A DNA stretch of 35,809 bases from Malacoplasma sp. (GCA_029258015.1 JARHZT010000027.1:1-35809), one strand, 5' to 3'. Shown: positions 9,585 through 19,078, counted from the stretch's first letter. Translations and numbers: made by a program. Notes: generated by a model from the letters alone, not told the origin.

Positions 9585-10236
9585 CATCATTTAATATATC
9601 ATCTAAATTTTTGGAATTATCCAATAAGAAGTTACCACTTTTTGTTCTGTTTAATCCCGTTAAATAAGCAAAAGTATTTAACTCAATACCAATATCATTT
9701 GCAAAAGATCTAACATAAAAACCTTTTGAAACATTTAGTTTTACCTTTAATAATTGATTATCTTCATCAAAACTTATTAGCTCTAATAAAAATATTTTTA
9801 CTTCTCTTTTTGGGATTTCCACAACTTCATTTTTTCTTGCATATTCATATAATTTTTTTCCATTAATCTTAATAGAAGAATATATAGGTGGTGTTTGCAT
9901 AATGGTTGAATTTTTATATTTATCAATATAATCAACAATTTGTTTTTTAGATACTTTTGCATCTGATTTATTTATTATTTTGCCTTCTGCATCATATGTA
10001 TCAGTTTGTATTCCAAATTTTATTTCTGCTTCATATTCTTTATCTTCTAAAATTAAATTCCCCAATAATTTAGTTCCAGAATTTATTCCAAGTATTAATA
10101 AACCAGTTGCCATAGGATCTAGTGTTCCAGCATGTCCTATTTTTTTAATAGATTTATACTTTCTTTTTAAAACAGCACAAACATCATGTGATGTCATATT
10201 TTTAGGTTTATTAACTAATAAGATTTCTTTATACAT
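9565..10236 (-). CDS. truB: tRNA pseudouridine-55 synthase TruB
   Basis: TruB converts U55 of the T-loop of most tRNAs to pseudouridine. The 223-residue protein carries the signature GHAGTLDPMATG with catalytic D40, the N-terminal NKPKNMTSHDV, and the later YxYA and KGFYVRSFANDIG segments. It is shorter than E. coli TruB (314) because it lacks most of the C-terminal PUA region, as in other mollicutes. The ATG at 10236 is preceded by GAGGAA at a good distance. A GTG four codons upstream overlaps that ribosome-binding site and was not chosen. It lies downstream of the tRNA cluster on the same strand, separated by two hairpins. Confidence 0.94.
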   Translation of the reverse strand: MYKEILLVNKPKNMTSHDVCAVLKRKYKSIKKIGHAGTLDPMATGLLILGINSGTKLLGNLILEDKEYEAEIKFGIQTDTYDAEGKIINKSDAKVSKKQIVDYIDKYKNSTIMQTPPIYSSIKINGKKLYEYARKNEVVEIPKREVKIFLLELISFDEDNQLLKVKLNVSKGFYVRSFANDIGIELNTFAYLTGLNRTKSGNFLLDNSKNLDDILNDEKNLEI

Positions 10237-10254
10237 ATGATTCCTCACAATTCC

Positions 10255-10290
10255 TTATTTAATAAAACAATTTATTGTTTTATTAAATAA
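10255..10290. repeat. Perfect 16-bp inverted repeat before truB
   Basis: TTATTTAATAAAACAA (10255-10270) and its exact reverse complement (10275-10290) flank the loop TTTA. The structure lies between the tRNA terminator and the truB ribosome-binding site. On the + strand it is followed by A's, so it is not a typical terminator for rightward transcription. On the - strand it may be a second terminator arm, a 5' leader hairpin of truB, or a protein-binding site. Confidence 0.7.
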
Positions 10291-10311
10291 AAAAACCTTG
10301 CTAATGCAAGG
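10287..10311 (-). terminator. Terminator of the tRNA cluster
   Basis: On the - strand CCTTGC and GCAAGG (10311-10306 and 10301-10296) form a stem with a 4-nt loop, followed directly by a run of T's. It lies 25 nt downstream of the last tRNA and has the classic shape of an intrinsic terminator. Confidence 0.85.
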
Positions 10312-10335
10312 TGATGTTAAACTATTATTTTTTAA

Positions 10336-10417
10336 TGGTGCACTTAGAGGGACTTGAACCCACACTCGTAAGAATCAGATCCTAAGTCTGACGCGTCTGC
10401 CATTCCGCCATAAGTGC
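10336..10417 (-). tRNA. tRNA-Leu (UAG)
   Basis: A cloverleaf with acceptor stem GCACTTA/TAAGTGC, encoded CCA, anticodon loop CTTAGGA (anticodon UAG) and a variable arm typical of leucine tRNAs. It is the last gene of the cluster. A single base separates it from tRNA-Lys. Confidence 0.95.
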
Positions 10418-10418
10418 A

Positions 10419-10494
10419 TGGTGCTTTGTGAGGGGCTCGAACCCCCGACCCAGTGATTAAGAGTCACTTGCTCTACCAACTGAGCTAACAAAGC
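10419..10494 (-). tRNA. tRNA-Lys (CUU)
   Basis: A standard 76-nt cloverleaf with acceptor GCTTTGT/ACAAAGC, anticodon loop CTCTTAA (anticodon CUU), T-loop TTCGAGC and encoded CCA. It reads the AAG codon, which is rare in so AT-rich a genome, so a UUU-anticodon lysine tRNA should exist elsewhere. Confidence 0.94.
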
Positions 10495-10507
10495 GAGAAA
10501 ATTTCAA

Positions 10508-10583
10508 TGGTGCCGACTATAGGAATCGAACCTACAACCTACTGATTACAAGTCAGTTGCTCTGCCTATTGAGCTAAGTCGGC
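10508..10583 (-). tRNA. tRNA-Thr (UGU)
   Basis: A cloverleaf with acceptor GCCGACT/AGTCGGC, anticodon stem ACTGA/TCAGT around loop CTTGTAA (anticodon UGU), T-loop TTCGATT and encoded CCA. Confidence 0.95.
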
Positions 10584-10584
10584 A

Positions 10585-10660
10585 TGGTGGAGTGTGAGGG
10601 GCTCGAACCCCCGACCCTATGCTTGTAAGGCATATGCTCTCCCAGCTGAGCTAACACTCC
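10585..10660 (-). tRNA. tRNA-Val (UAC)
   Basis: A cloverleaf with acceptor GGAGTGT/ACACTCC, anticodon loop CTTACAA (anticodon UAC), T-loop TTCGAGC and encoded CCA. It lies 1 nt upstream of tRNA-Thr in transcription order. Confidence 0.95.
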
Positions 10661-10692
10661 ATATAGGGGTTGTCCCTAAATATAATTTTAAT

Positions 10693-10769
10693 TGGTGACC
10701 CGTACGGGATTCAAACCCGTGAATGCACGCGTGAAAGGCGTGTGTGTTAAGTCGCTTCACCAACGGGCC
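10693..10769 (-). tRNA. tRNA-Glu (UUC)
   Basis: A cloverleaf with acceptor GGCCCGT/ACGGGTC (one G-U pair), anticodon stem CACGC/GCGTG around loop CTTTCAC (anticodon UUC), T-loop TTTGAAT and encoded CCA. Confidence 0.94.
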
Positions 10770-10773
10770 ATAA

Positions 10774-10848
10774 TGGCGGATACAGTAGGGATCGAACCTA
10801 CGACCAACCGGTTAACAGCCGGTTGCTCTACCGCTGAGCTATGTATCC
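10774..10848 (-). tRNA. tRNA-Asn (GUU)
   Basis: A cloverleaf with acceptor GGATACA/TGTATCC, anticodon stem ACCGG/CCGGT around loop CTGTTAA (anticodon GUU), G discriminator and encoded CCA. It is the first gene after the cluster promoter. Confidence 0.95.
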
Positions 10849-10864
10849 ATTTAAACACTTAATA

Positions 10865-10893
10865 AGTATAACATATAAATAAAAAAAGTTACA
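10865..10893 (-). promoter_or_regulatory. Promoter of the tRNA cluster
   Basis: On the - strand the -10 hexamer TATACT (10870-10865) lies about 17 nt before tRNA-Asn. A weak -35 candidate TGTAAC is 17 bp further upstream. The position before the first tRNA is what makes it convincing. Confidence 0.6.
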
Positions 10894-10931
10894 TTTTTTA
10901 TTTATTTTATTTTTAATTAAGTGCTTTATAT

Positions 10932-11228
10932 CTATTTATTTTTTATTTTTTCATCAATAGTCATAATTCTATTATTTGAATCTATTATTGTTTTTATACC
11001 AATAAATATCTTTACATCATACTTTGATATATAGTCAAAAATATTTTTCATAGCATCTATAACAACCGTTTTTTCTCCTTCAATAGTTGTTTCTAATGGA
11101 CCCACATTAATGTTAATATTTGGTATTTTTTTAATAAATTCTATTAACCTGTTTATGTAATTTATTTTTTTATCAAAATCAATATTATCTAACGGAATTA
11201 GCTGTATTCCAAATGTTGCATTTATCAT
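10932..11228 (-). CDS. Small thiamine-binding protein (MTH1187/YkoF-type, DUF77)
   Basis: A 98-residue ferredoxin-like-fold protein of the DUF77 family, whose studied members bind thiamine or its pyrimidine. The diagnostic segment is NVGPLETTIEGE (residues about 41-52) followed by an amphipathic helix. It is the last gene of the TPP-riboswitch operon, which fits the family role: in Bacillus, YkoF is encoded with a riboswitch-controlled thiamine-precursor transporter. ATG at 11228 has AAGGAG just upstream, and the gene overlaps the end of the permease gene by 44 bp. No signal peptide is present, so it should be cytosolic and may receive or buffer imported thiamine (inference). Confidence 0.82.
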   Translation of the reverse strand: MINATFGIQLIPLDNIDFDKKINYINRLIEFIKKIPNININVGPLETTIEGEKTVVIDAMKNIFDYISKYDVKIFIGIKTIIDSNNRIMTIDEKIKNK

Positions 11229-12900
11229 TAAAAATCTCCTTAATTTCTGAAAATAATTTTCTTTTATTTATAAATGTTTCTTTGGTAATAAAAATGATTA
11301 GAATAACCAAAATATTTATAGCAAATGACACTCAAATAAAAGAAGCCATTTTATTAAATTCTTTTTTTGATCCATTAAAATATATATCTATATACATTCC
11401 AATAATTGAAGAACCATATTTACCAAAAGTAATAAGATCTCTAAACTGACTTTCTCAAGAAAATAAAAAAATATTTAAATAATCATTAAGAATTTTATAA
11501 AGAGTGTATTTGATGAAAATCTTATTTTTAGAATAACCAATCATTTTAAAATACATTAGTTTCTCATTACTTATATCATTAACTGATGATAACATAGTTT
11601 TGGATATTACAAGTCCAGTTTCAAATCCTAAAATCAAACATATAGCAGAAGAAGGATTTGAAAATAATGGATTAAATATAAAAATTATAGCTATTATAGG
11701 GATTGCTCTTAAAATAGTGTTTATTAATATTCCAATGTAACCTATATTTCCAAATATTTTATATGATGATGAATATATTAATAACATACTAACTACAAAC
11801 GAAAAGAACATAATAATAATTGTTTGTCCAAATAGATAAAATAGTTCATAAAAAATATTAAAATTATTAATCTCATTAAAAACATTCCAATCAGGATTAA
11901 ACAGAGTTTCTAAAATGGAGTTTTGTAAATAAATAGATTCACTTCAATTTATTGAAAATAAACTATATATTAGTAAAGAAAAAAATGAAGCAAATAAAAT
12001 TATTTTAGCTATTAAATAATAATCTTTTCTATTAATAAATCCCCTTACACTATCAGGTGTTTTAACTGTTTTTTTAGTCAGTAAAAATTTATTTATCAAA
12101 TAAATCATCATTTCTAAAAAAATCATAAAAACCATTAGTGTAAGTATTGGAATCCCCATACTTTCATATTCATTATTCGATGCTTTATATATCAATTCTC
12201 CAATACCAGGTAATCCAAACACTCCTAATATTGAACTTCATCTCATATTTGATTCAAAAGAAAATAAAAATAATGAAATTATTTTATTACTCATTTGAAA
12301 TCATACACCTTTTATGTATGCGATAAACACACCATTTCCTTGGAGTTTTAGTTTTTCGAAAATTGAATAGTTGATGTTTTGATAATATTCTGATAAATAT
12401 TTGTGTGATCACAATCAGGTAAATCACATATATATTAAGATAAGACCTAAATCCTTTAAAAAAGTGTAAGAAAAAATATATATAAAAAATATTACAGGTA
12501 ATGCTCTCAAAATAGGAATAATAATTTTAAAACTGGAAGTTAATCATCTGTTTTTAATAAGATTATTATTTTGAAAAAATGATGTTATTAGTGCAATCAA
12601 AAATCCAATAGCAGTACCCACAATGGCATCTTTTATAGAAATAAATAGATATTCATAAGAAAGAGTTCATAAAGACGTATTAGGATAATCAGATATTGAA
12701 TTTTTAAATGAAAAAATTTTATTTATTCTATCTTTAAAAACCAAGATTCCATTTGGAGAAAGTTCAAAATCTAATAAAAGAAAAAAAGAAATTAGAATTG
12801 CTGTTAAAACAACAACCATAAATAATTTTAATAATCAACCATATTTAAGATAATTTAATTTATCAAATCAAATAGGTTTAGTATTCAAATTATTAAACAT
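11185..12900 (-). CDS. Double-length ABC permease of the thiamine transporter (P69-like)
   Basis: A 571-residue inner-membrane permease with two PhnE/MetI-like halves in one chain. The first half (about 1-300) has membrane helices and an EAA-type coupling segment around FGLPGIGELIYKASN (about 225-240). The second half (about 310-571) repeats the pattern, with coupling loop EKLMYFKMIGYSKNKIF near 440-460 and a last helix near 530-550. This matches P69 of the Mycoplasma hyorhinis p37-p29-p69 system. It overlaps the ATPase gene by 8 bp upstream and the DUF77 gene by 44 bp downstream. More than ten in-frame TGA codons encode Trp, many at membrane borders. Specificity for thiamine or TPP is inferred from the riboswitch and neighbours. 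Confidence 0.85.
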
Positions 12901-13621
12901 ATAGATTCCTCAATATTTTTTTATCTATATCATTTATATCTTTAGCAAATTCTATTTTAGAATCTTTGATTCCTACAACTTTATCTATCAAGTTTAAATC
13001 TAACAATGATATGTCATGAATATTTATTAATCCTATTGCATTATTATCCACAATTATCTTTTTTATAATAGATAAAATTTTTTGAGAATTAACTAAATCT
13101 AAATTAGAAGTTGGTTCATCTGCTAAAACTATTTTTGGTCTTTTTATAATAAGTTTCGCAAGTTCTATTTTCTGCGCTTCACCACCACTTAAATCGCTTA
13201 TTAATGTAAAAGCTTTTTCTTCCATCTCTAAACTTTTTAAAATTTCATAAATTTCTTTTTTTTGCTCATAAGAAATGATATTAAATATCTTTTTATACCA
13301 TTTATTTTTATTAGACATTTCTAACTTCAAATTATCATAAACATTTAGTGTTTCAATTAATTGAGGTTTTTGACTAACTATTCCTATATTATTTCTAAAT
13401 CTTTTTAAATTTTTATTATTTATCTCTTCATTATTGAAATATATATTACCTTTATTTTTTTTGTATCCAAAACATATTAGTCTAAATAATGTAGTTTTAC
13501 CACTTCCTGATTTCCCTAAAATAGCCGTTAATTGTCCATTAAAAAAATCTAAATTTATATCATCCAAAATTAGTTTTTCAGTTTTTTGATTTCTATAGAA
13601 TAATTGATTAATTCTTAACAT
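12893..13621 (-). CDS. ABC transporter ATP-binding protein of the thiamine operon (P29-like)
   Basis: A 242-residue nucleotide-binding subunit on the cytosolic face of the thiamine transporter. Walker A is GKSGSGKTT (residues 36-44). A Q-loop lies near IVSQKPQL, the signature is LSGGEAQK near 144-151, and Walker B with its catalytic Glu is VLADEPTSNLD near 162-172. A switch His follows in NIHD. All motifs are intact. It starts 7 nt after the lipoprotein stop and overlaps the permease start by 8 bp, so stoichiometric co-expression is likely. It corresponds to P29 of the M. hyorhinis p37 operon and resembles phosphonate-type (PhnC) ATPases. Confidence 0.93.
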   Translation of the reverse strand: MLRINQLFYRNQKTEKLILDDINLDFFNGQLTAILGKSGSGKTTLFRLICFGYKKNKGNIYFNNEEINNKNLKRFRNNIGIVSQKPQLIETLNVYDNLKLEMSNKNKWYKKIFNIISYEQKKEIYEILKSLEMEEKAFTLISDLSGGEAQKIELAKLIIKRPKIVLADEPTSNLDLVNSQKILSIIKKIIVDNNAIGLINIHDISLLDLNLIDKVVGIKDSKIEFAKDINDIDKKILRNLYV

Positions 13622-13628
13622 ATATTTT

Positions 13629-14810
13629 CTATGAAAACATTCCTATAACTTCTTTATCAAAATCATTAATTATTTTATAGCCATTATATCCTAGTGATTC
13701 ACCATAATTATTGTTATTATCTATAAATGTTTTTTCTATTGATTTAGCGATTAAATAAGCTAAATCATTTTTTATAAAACCACTAAAAACTCCAATATCA
13801 TATGGTGCTGGATTAGTAACTGTCAAAAATTCAATTGACGCATTATCTCTAGGTCTAAAACTATCTTTATTTTTTTTGTTATTAGTTCAAGCAAATGATC
13901 CTTCATCTGTAAAACTAATAACATATTCATTCAATTTTCCTATTTTCTCAGTACCATATTCATCAAATAAATATTTTAAACTATTATTTTTCATATCTAA
14001 AGCCAATGTTCAACTGTCACCTAAATTAAAGTGTTCTCTTAATAATTTTTCTTGTAATTTGTAGTTTCCATTTGATGTTTGATTTCCATAAATAATACCT
14101 AGGTTTCTAAAGTCTTCTCAATTTTTGTTATCTCATGCTGTTTTAGCATTATCTCTTTGGGTTTTTGTTCCAGATACAACAATCATTCCTCTATAACCAT
14201 TGGTTAAATTATCCATAATGTTTGAAGTTGATTCACTATAAAAATGGTTGTATCTTATACCATTTCAATCATACAAAGGAGCCTTACCTTTTTCGTTCAT
14301 TCAAGTTTCGAACGGAAAAATATTTGATTCTCTATTCTCACTAATACCAAAACTCAGATTCAGCATATTATTTGCTATTATTCTTAAAGGATCATTTTTC
14401 GAGCCATCAACATATTTTAATTTCATATCATTATCAAATTTAAACGATGTTGTTAGTGTTTGTATTAATGGTTGCGATTGCTTATAAAAATTATTTTGAA
14501 TCAAATCATCAAATGGCAAAAATGTAAAAGTAGCAGAACCGTTTTCTAATAAATCTTTTTTTGCTTTTTTATCATTAATAGTTTTTGTTGTAAAACTAAA
14601 ATTTGAATCTTTGTAATGACTGTCTTTTTTCAAGATATTAAAGTTCTTTTTAATTTCCTCAACAAACATAGTATTTGTTTGATTATTAATTTCTTTACTC
14701 AATACAAATACTAATTCATTATTTTTATTAGCACTACAAGATACTATGGTAGATATAGGTAAAATGCTAGCAATAAATAATGTAGTAATAGAAAATATTT
14801 TTTTATTCAT
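13629..14810 (-). CDS. Thiamine/TPP-binding lipoprotein (Cypl/P37-like)
   Basis: A 393-residue surface lipoprotein that should capture thiamine or TPP outside the cell and deliver it to the permease. A lipoprotein signal peptide ends in STIVSC with C25 as the lipidated cysteine. The mature protein has the pattern of a two-domain periplasmic-binding fold, with early LVFVLSKEINNQ and a late segment TVTNPAPYDIGVFSG. The structural relative is Cypl (P37) of Mycoplasma hyorhinis, which binds thiamine pyrophosphate. A clear AGGAGA precedes ATG at 14810. It is the first gene after the TPP riboswitch and terminator. Five or more TGA codons interrupt it under the standard code. I am sure of the class; the exact ligand form is inferred. 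Confidence 0.87.
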
Positions 14811-14834
14811 ATCATCTCCTCTATTATCAGTGGA

Positions 14835-14865
14835 AGAAAAAAAGTCTCATAAAACATGAGACTTT
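14835..14865 (-). terminator. Riboswitch-linked intrinsic terminator
   Basis: On the - strand AAGTCTCAT and ATGAGACTT (14864-14856 and 14850-14842) pair around a 5-nt loop and run into a T tract. The hairpin lies between the TPP aptamer and the lipoprotein start. That is the position of a transcription-terminating expression platform: TPP binding would favour it and switch the operon off. Confidence 0.85.
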
Positions 14866-14884
14866 AAAAACTATAAACAATATA

Positions 14885-14973
14885 GTAATCAATGCCTCCG
14901 CTAGTATTAACTAGATCAGGTCATATGCGTATTTCTCAACTCTTATTTTCTTATAAGAGTACCGCCTGATAAC
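14885..14973 (-). ncRNA. TPP (THI-box) riboswitch aptamer
   Basis: On the - strand the sequence carries the conserved THI-box parts in order. A GGCGGTAC 5' strand comes first, then a P3 hairpin (CTCTTAT/ATAAGAG), then TGAGAAATACGC in the pyrimidine-sensing arm. CCTGATCTAG and TTAATACTAGCGGAGG complete the pyrophosphate-sensing arm. It begins about where transcription from the TATAAT at 14987-14982 should start and ends 20 nt before a terminator. The downstream genes encode a thiamine-type ABC transporter, so context and sequence agree. Confidence 0.95.
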
Positions 14974-14981
14974 TTGTTATA

Positions 14982-15012
14982 ATTATACAACTATTTTATT
15001 TACTATTATCAA
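14982..15012 (-). promoter_or_regulatory. Promoter of the thiamine operon
   Basis: The -10 box TATAAT (14987-14982) sits just upstream of the aptamer. The best -35 candidate, TTGATA (15012-15007), is 19 bp away, a little longer than ideal. This -35 box spans the junction of a 22-bp tandem duplication, so it exists only because of that duplication. Confidence 0.65.
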
Positions 15013-15031
15013 CTATTTTATTTACTATTAT
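14988..15031. repeat. Perfect 22-bp tandem duplication
   Basis: Positions 14988-15009 and 15010-15031 are identical. The repeat overlaps the last codons of the upstream acetyltransferase gene (its stop is at 15028-15030) and the promoter region of the thiamine operon. It looks like a recent slippage event. Confidence 0.9.
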
Positions 15032-15855
15032 CAGTTATCCATAAAGTATATGTGTTCTGTACCATCAAATATTTTATTTTTAAGAGCTTTAGCAAAAGTA
15101 TATTCTTCTTTTTTTATTGTAAAAAATCTTTTATCAAAATCTAGTATAGAAGTGATTGTTGTGTCAAAAGGAAAAGAAGACATTAATTTAATAAAATCTC
15201 TTAAATCTAAGTATCCATATTCTATGATTTCATTTTTTTCTTTATCATAAACCACATATGATTTGTTACTCATTTTTATTTCACATCCACATTCATAATA
15301 AAGTTTTAAATATTTTTTATTTTCTTTTTCTGTTTTATAAGTAAAGTTTCCTATATCATTCATTTTTAGAAAATTAATATTTATTTTATTTATTAAATCA
15401 AAATCTATTTTTTCATTAATATTATCAACTTTTAAAAATTGATCTTTTCTTAAGAATCAATTTTTCTTAGATGTACATTGAAGAAAATCAAATGATTTAT
15501 AAACATCATAGTTATAAGCTTGAATAAAAATCATATCTCCATAAAATTTCATATCTTCTATGAAATCATTTAAATATTTTTTCATTAATCCTTGGTTTTG
15601 ATATTCTTTTTTAACAGAAACTGCAAAAATTAAATATCCTGACATTTTCATCTCTTGATAAACAATTCTTTTTGGAACAAAAAATGTTTGCATAACTAAC
15701 TTATTTTCCTCATTCACAACCCCAAAAAATTTGGCATTTTTTAAATATGTATTATAAAGTTTTTCTCTATATGATTCTGGATCATTGAACGCTTCATCAT
15801 ATAACTTCTTTGATTCATTTATGTCTATTAGTGATATGTCTTTTATGATTTTCAT
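15028..15855 (-). CDS. GNAT-family N-acetyltransferase with C-terminal domain
   Basis: A 275-residue protein. Residues 1-130 form a GNAT domain: a YDEAFNDPESYREK helix, a central strand YLIFAVSVKKEYQNQGLMKKYL with the QNQGL acetyl-CoA P-loop near 93-97, and then MIFIQAYNYDVYKSFDF. Residues about 165-275 form a second, beta-rich region resembling the C-terminal half of two-domain GNAT proteins such as the Eis-type group. The substrate is unknown. Reading TGA as Trp joins what would otherwise be two separate frames, and the protein ends FMDNW. It starts 12 nt after the MATE gene stop and is probably the last gene of the fhs-MATE-GNAT unit. Confidence 0.82.
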
Positions 15856-15867
15856 AATATTTCTCTA

Positions 15868-17523
15868 TTATCTTTCAAAATATATTTTTGGTCTTCTTAT
15901 ATAAATATATCAAACAGTATAAAACATAATAATAAATCCTGATAAAAATGAAATTATTAATGGTGCATATAAATAAAAATTAATGTTTGAAGCAGCTAAT
16001 GAAATACCAGAAAAAATAAACAACATAGGTATTCCAATAAATAACCCATACATTAAGGATGTTAGTAATGCATTAAGTGGTTTTTGAGTTGATTGAAAAT
16101 ATAACATACCAGATACAGTTAAAGAAAAAACTATTAATTGAGACATCATTATATTCAACATCAAAACTGCATCATTATAAGTTGAGATTTTAGGAGTGAT
16201 TTCAAAAAATCATAAAAACCCTCCTTGTAAAGCATTGATAGAGGTAGAGAACGGACAAACAAATAAATAGAATATTAGTCCATAAAAAACAGCCATCATT
16301 GTACTTATTCAAAAAGCTTTTAATACATTATCATTTCTTTTTAAACCATAGTTATAACTTACTACTGTTCTCCCGCCTCTAATAACACCAATTATTGCAC
16401 TATAAAATAAATTGTAAATTGGTGTTACTGCACCCATTATATCAATGTAATAACTAGAATCTAAATTGTTTGATATTTTATTTGTTATTGCTGAAAACAA
16501 ATGGTTTTGTGTAAATGAAAAAATAGCAGTAGCAGAATTTCTAAATAAACTAGCAGAACCAACAGATACTATAAGTAAAATTATGGTTCAATTAACTTTG
16601 AATTTTGTTAGTTTTAAATCAGAAAGCACTAAGAATGTTTCATTAGTTTTCGTTTTCCATAATATATAACCAATAAAAAAACCATTAGATATAACATAAC
16701 TTATTATTGTAGCTATTGCACTTCCATTCATTCCAACATCTGTATAATAAAGCAATACAAAATCTAAAAATATATTTAGAAAATTTGAAAATAATGCCAC
16801 TAATGTTGGTATAGAATTTTTTCCTTCACTATTTAGCATAGATGAAAATAACATTAAAAAATTATTAAAGATAGAAAAACCTACAATAATAAAACTATAT
16901 TGCATAGCAAACTTTATGGAAATATTTTTTTTAGCTATTAAGAATTTATTTATTTCAAGATTTCCCGTATCAACAAAATCATTTTTAACTTGTAAATTAA
17001 TAAATACATAAATTAATGAAGATAAAATTATTGAAAAAATAATAGAAATAAATAAACAATTATAAAATCCATTTTTTCATATTTCCTTAATATTAGAATG
17101 GTCTTTTTTTCCTAATGCATTTGAATAAGGAATAGAAGTCCCTAGTCCTATGAATAATGCTAGTGCTGTACAAAAAACTGTAATAGGAGAAATAGCAGAA
17201 TTAGAAACTCTAATAATAGAAGTTATTGTCTTATGTGGATCTTCAAAATTCTTGATAAATTCATAAGCTGGATTATTGGGATTAAAATCTAAATTATTTC
17301 ATCCAATTTCATTTAAAGTATCTGCTAAAAAATTTGATTTACTTATAGGCAATATTTTAGTCATCATGACTTGGTCTGCAAATATATATAAACCTGTAGA
17401 AAAAGAAACTAATATTGCTAAAAAAATTACTTTAGTTAGTGATTTAAATAGACTGGTATTTTCAAATAATTTAACACTACTTTTTAATTCAACCTTTGTT
17501 AATTTTTTATCATTTGCTTTCAT
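15868..17523 (-). CDS. MATE-family multidrug/solute exporter
   Basis: A 551-residue polytopic membrane protein with about twelve hydrophobic segments in two similar halves. Diagnostic MATE features are FADQVMM in the first helix region, TALALFIGLGTSIPYSNALG near 130-150, and in the second half IIGVIRGGRTVVSYNYG near 380-396, the mirror of the first. MATE proteins export cationic drugs or metabolites using Na+ or H+ gradients; the substrate here is not predictable. Its ATG lies inside the 3' end of fhs (17-bp overlap) with no obvious Shine-Dalgarno sequence, so coupled translation is likely. Several in-frame TGA codons encode Trp. Confidence 0.9.
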
Positions 17524-19078
17524 ATTTAATTATTTTTGCATTTGGTTTTTTAGGTAATCCAGGCATTAAAAATATTTTAGACATTATTGGAATAATGAAT
17601 TTTGCTGCATGATTAAATTCAATATCAAAAACTTCAATTGTAAAATCTTTTGGATAACCTAAAATTGTTTGATCTGATGTTAATGAGTATTGGTTTTTAG
17701 CATTACATACATAGTAATTCTCTATAAAATTTTTGTTATTCTCTATTTTCTTTTTAACAAGATCTGAATACTTAACTTCTTTGGCACCATATATTGTTTT
17801 ACATATTTTTTCAATCTTAGTATAAACATCATCTTTTGTATCATATGTGTAAGTAATAGAGTTGTTATTCTTAACATTTGACTTTATTAACTTATAAATG
17901 TTTTCACTGTCTTTGGGTCCATTTTGTCACATAGTAGATATTTCTGTAGGACAATGATTATCACAAAGAGATTTTAAATACATTAATTCATCTTTATCAT
18001 CATCACTAAATTTGTTTATAACAATACAAAAATTTAGATTAAAGCTTTTTATAGATTCAATGTGTTTTATAACATTTTCAAAACCTTTTGATATTACTTC
18101 ATAGTTGTCTTTTGTTTCTATATTACAGTGATGTTTAACAGATTTTAAAGTAACAGCTATAACAACTAATGAAGGTATTAAATTAGCTTCTTTACATTTT
18201 ATATTCAAGAATTTTTCTGCTCCAAGGTCTGCACCAAATCCTGCTTCTGTTAGTATATATTCAAAATTATCTAAACCCATTTTTGTTGAAATAATACTGT
18301 TACATCCATGTGCTATATTAGCGAATGGACCACCATGGATTATTATAGGATTGTTATGTTTTGAAAAAGCTAAATTAGGTTTTAATGCTTTATCTAAAAT
18401 TAACATAAGTGAATCTGTTATTTCTAGGTCCTTAATTTTTATGGGATTACCTTTTTTGTTTAATGCAACTATAGTTTCATTTAGTCTATTTATAAAATCT
18501 TGTCTATCTTTAGCTAAACAAAATAAAGCCATTAAACTAGATGCTGCTGTTATTGTAAAAAATGTATTTACTCTATCTGTTTTAGAAACATCATAATTTA
18601 CACTTCTTAAACTTCTATCATTTACATCTATACATCTTTTTCAATATATATTATTCGAATCTATATCCAATTCTGAATTAAAATAAATTTCATTTTCCAA
18701 AACAGCTAAAATCAAGTTATTAGCTGCTTCTATTTCATAAAAATCGCCAGTGAATCCACAATTTATAAGTTGTGGATTTTGTATTTCGCATTCACCACTT
18801 CCTGTAGCTCCTCCTTTAATACCAAAAAAAGGACCCATTGATGGTTGTCTTAAACAAGCTACTGATGATTCATTAAAAAAGTTTAGTGAGTCATTTAATC
18901 CTATTAACGTTGTTGTTTTTCCTTCGCCAGATGGTGTTGGATTTATTGAAGTTACTAAGATTAATTTTTTATCTTTATATGTATTTGTTTCATTATTATT
19001 TGGAGTTATTTTGTAAAATTTTCCAAATTGTTCAATTTCATGATTTTTAAATTTTTCTAATATTCTGTTTTTATCCAT
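17507..19078 (-). CDS. fhs: Formate-tetrahydrofolate ligase
   Basis: This enzyme makes 10-formyl-tetrahydrofolate from formate, ATP and tetrahydrofolate, feeding purine synthesis and initiator Met-tRNA formylation. The 523-residue protein is slightly shorter than the usual 555-560. It carries the family P-loop TPSGEGKTTT (residues 48-57), the RQPSMGPFFGIKGGATGSG segment, GGPFANIAHGCNS, EAGFGADLGAEKF and the C-terminal GLPKKPNA. All these are well conserved, so it should be active. Start ATG 19078 is preceded by AAGGA. It heads the fhs-MATE-GNAT run and overlaps the MATE gene by 17 bp. Confidence 0.96.

Noticed and set aside
9980..10240. 86-codon open frame on the + strand
   Set aside because: It is antisense to truB, including the catalytic GTLDP region.
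11213..11449. 78-codon open frame on the + strand
   Set aside because: It is opposite the permease end and the DUF77 start, both better supported by family match and operon context.
14988..15031. CRISPR-like repeats
   Set aside because: There are only two directly abutting copies with no spacer, so this is a tandem duplication, not an array.
15028..15363. Separate small gene after the acetyltransferase
   Set aside because: A TGA (Trp) joins it in frame to the upstream GNAT domain; it is the C-terminal part of one 275-residue protein.
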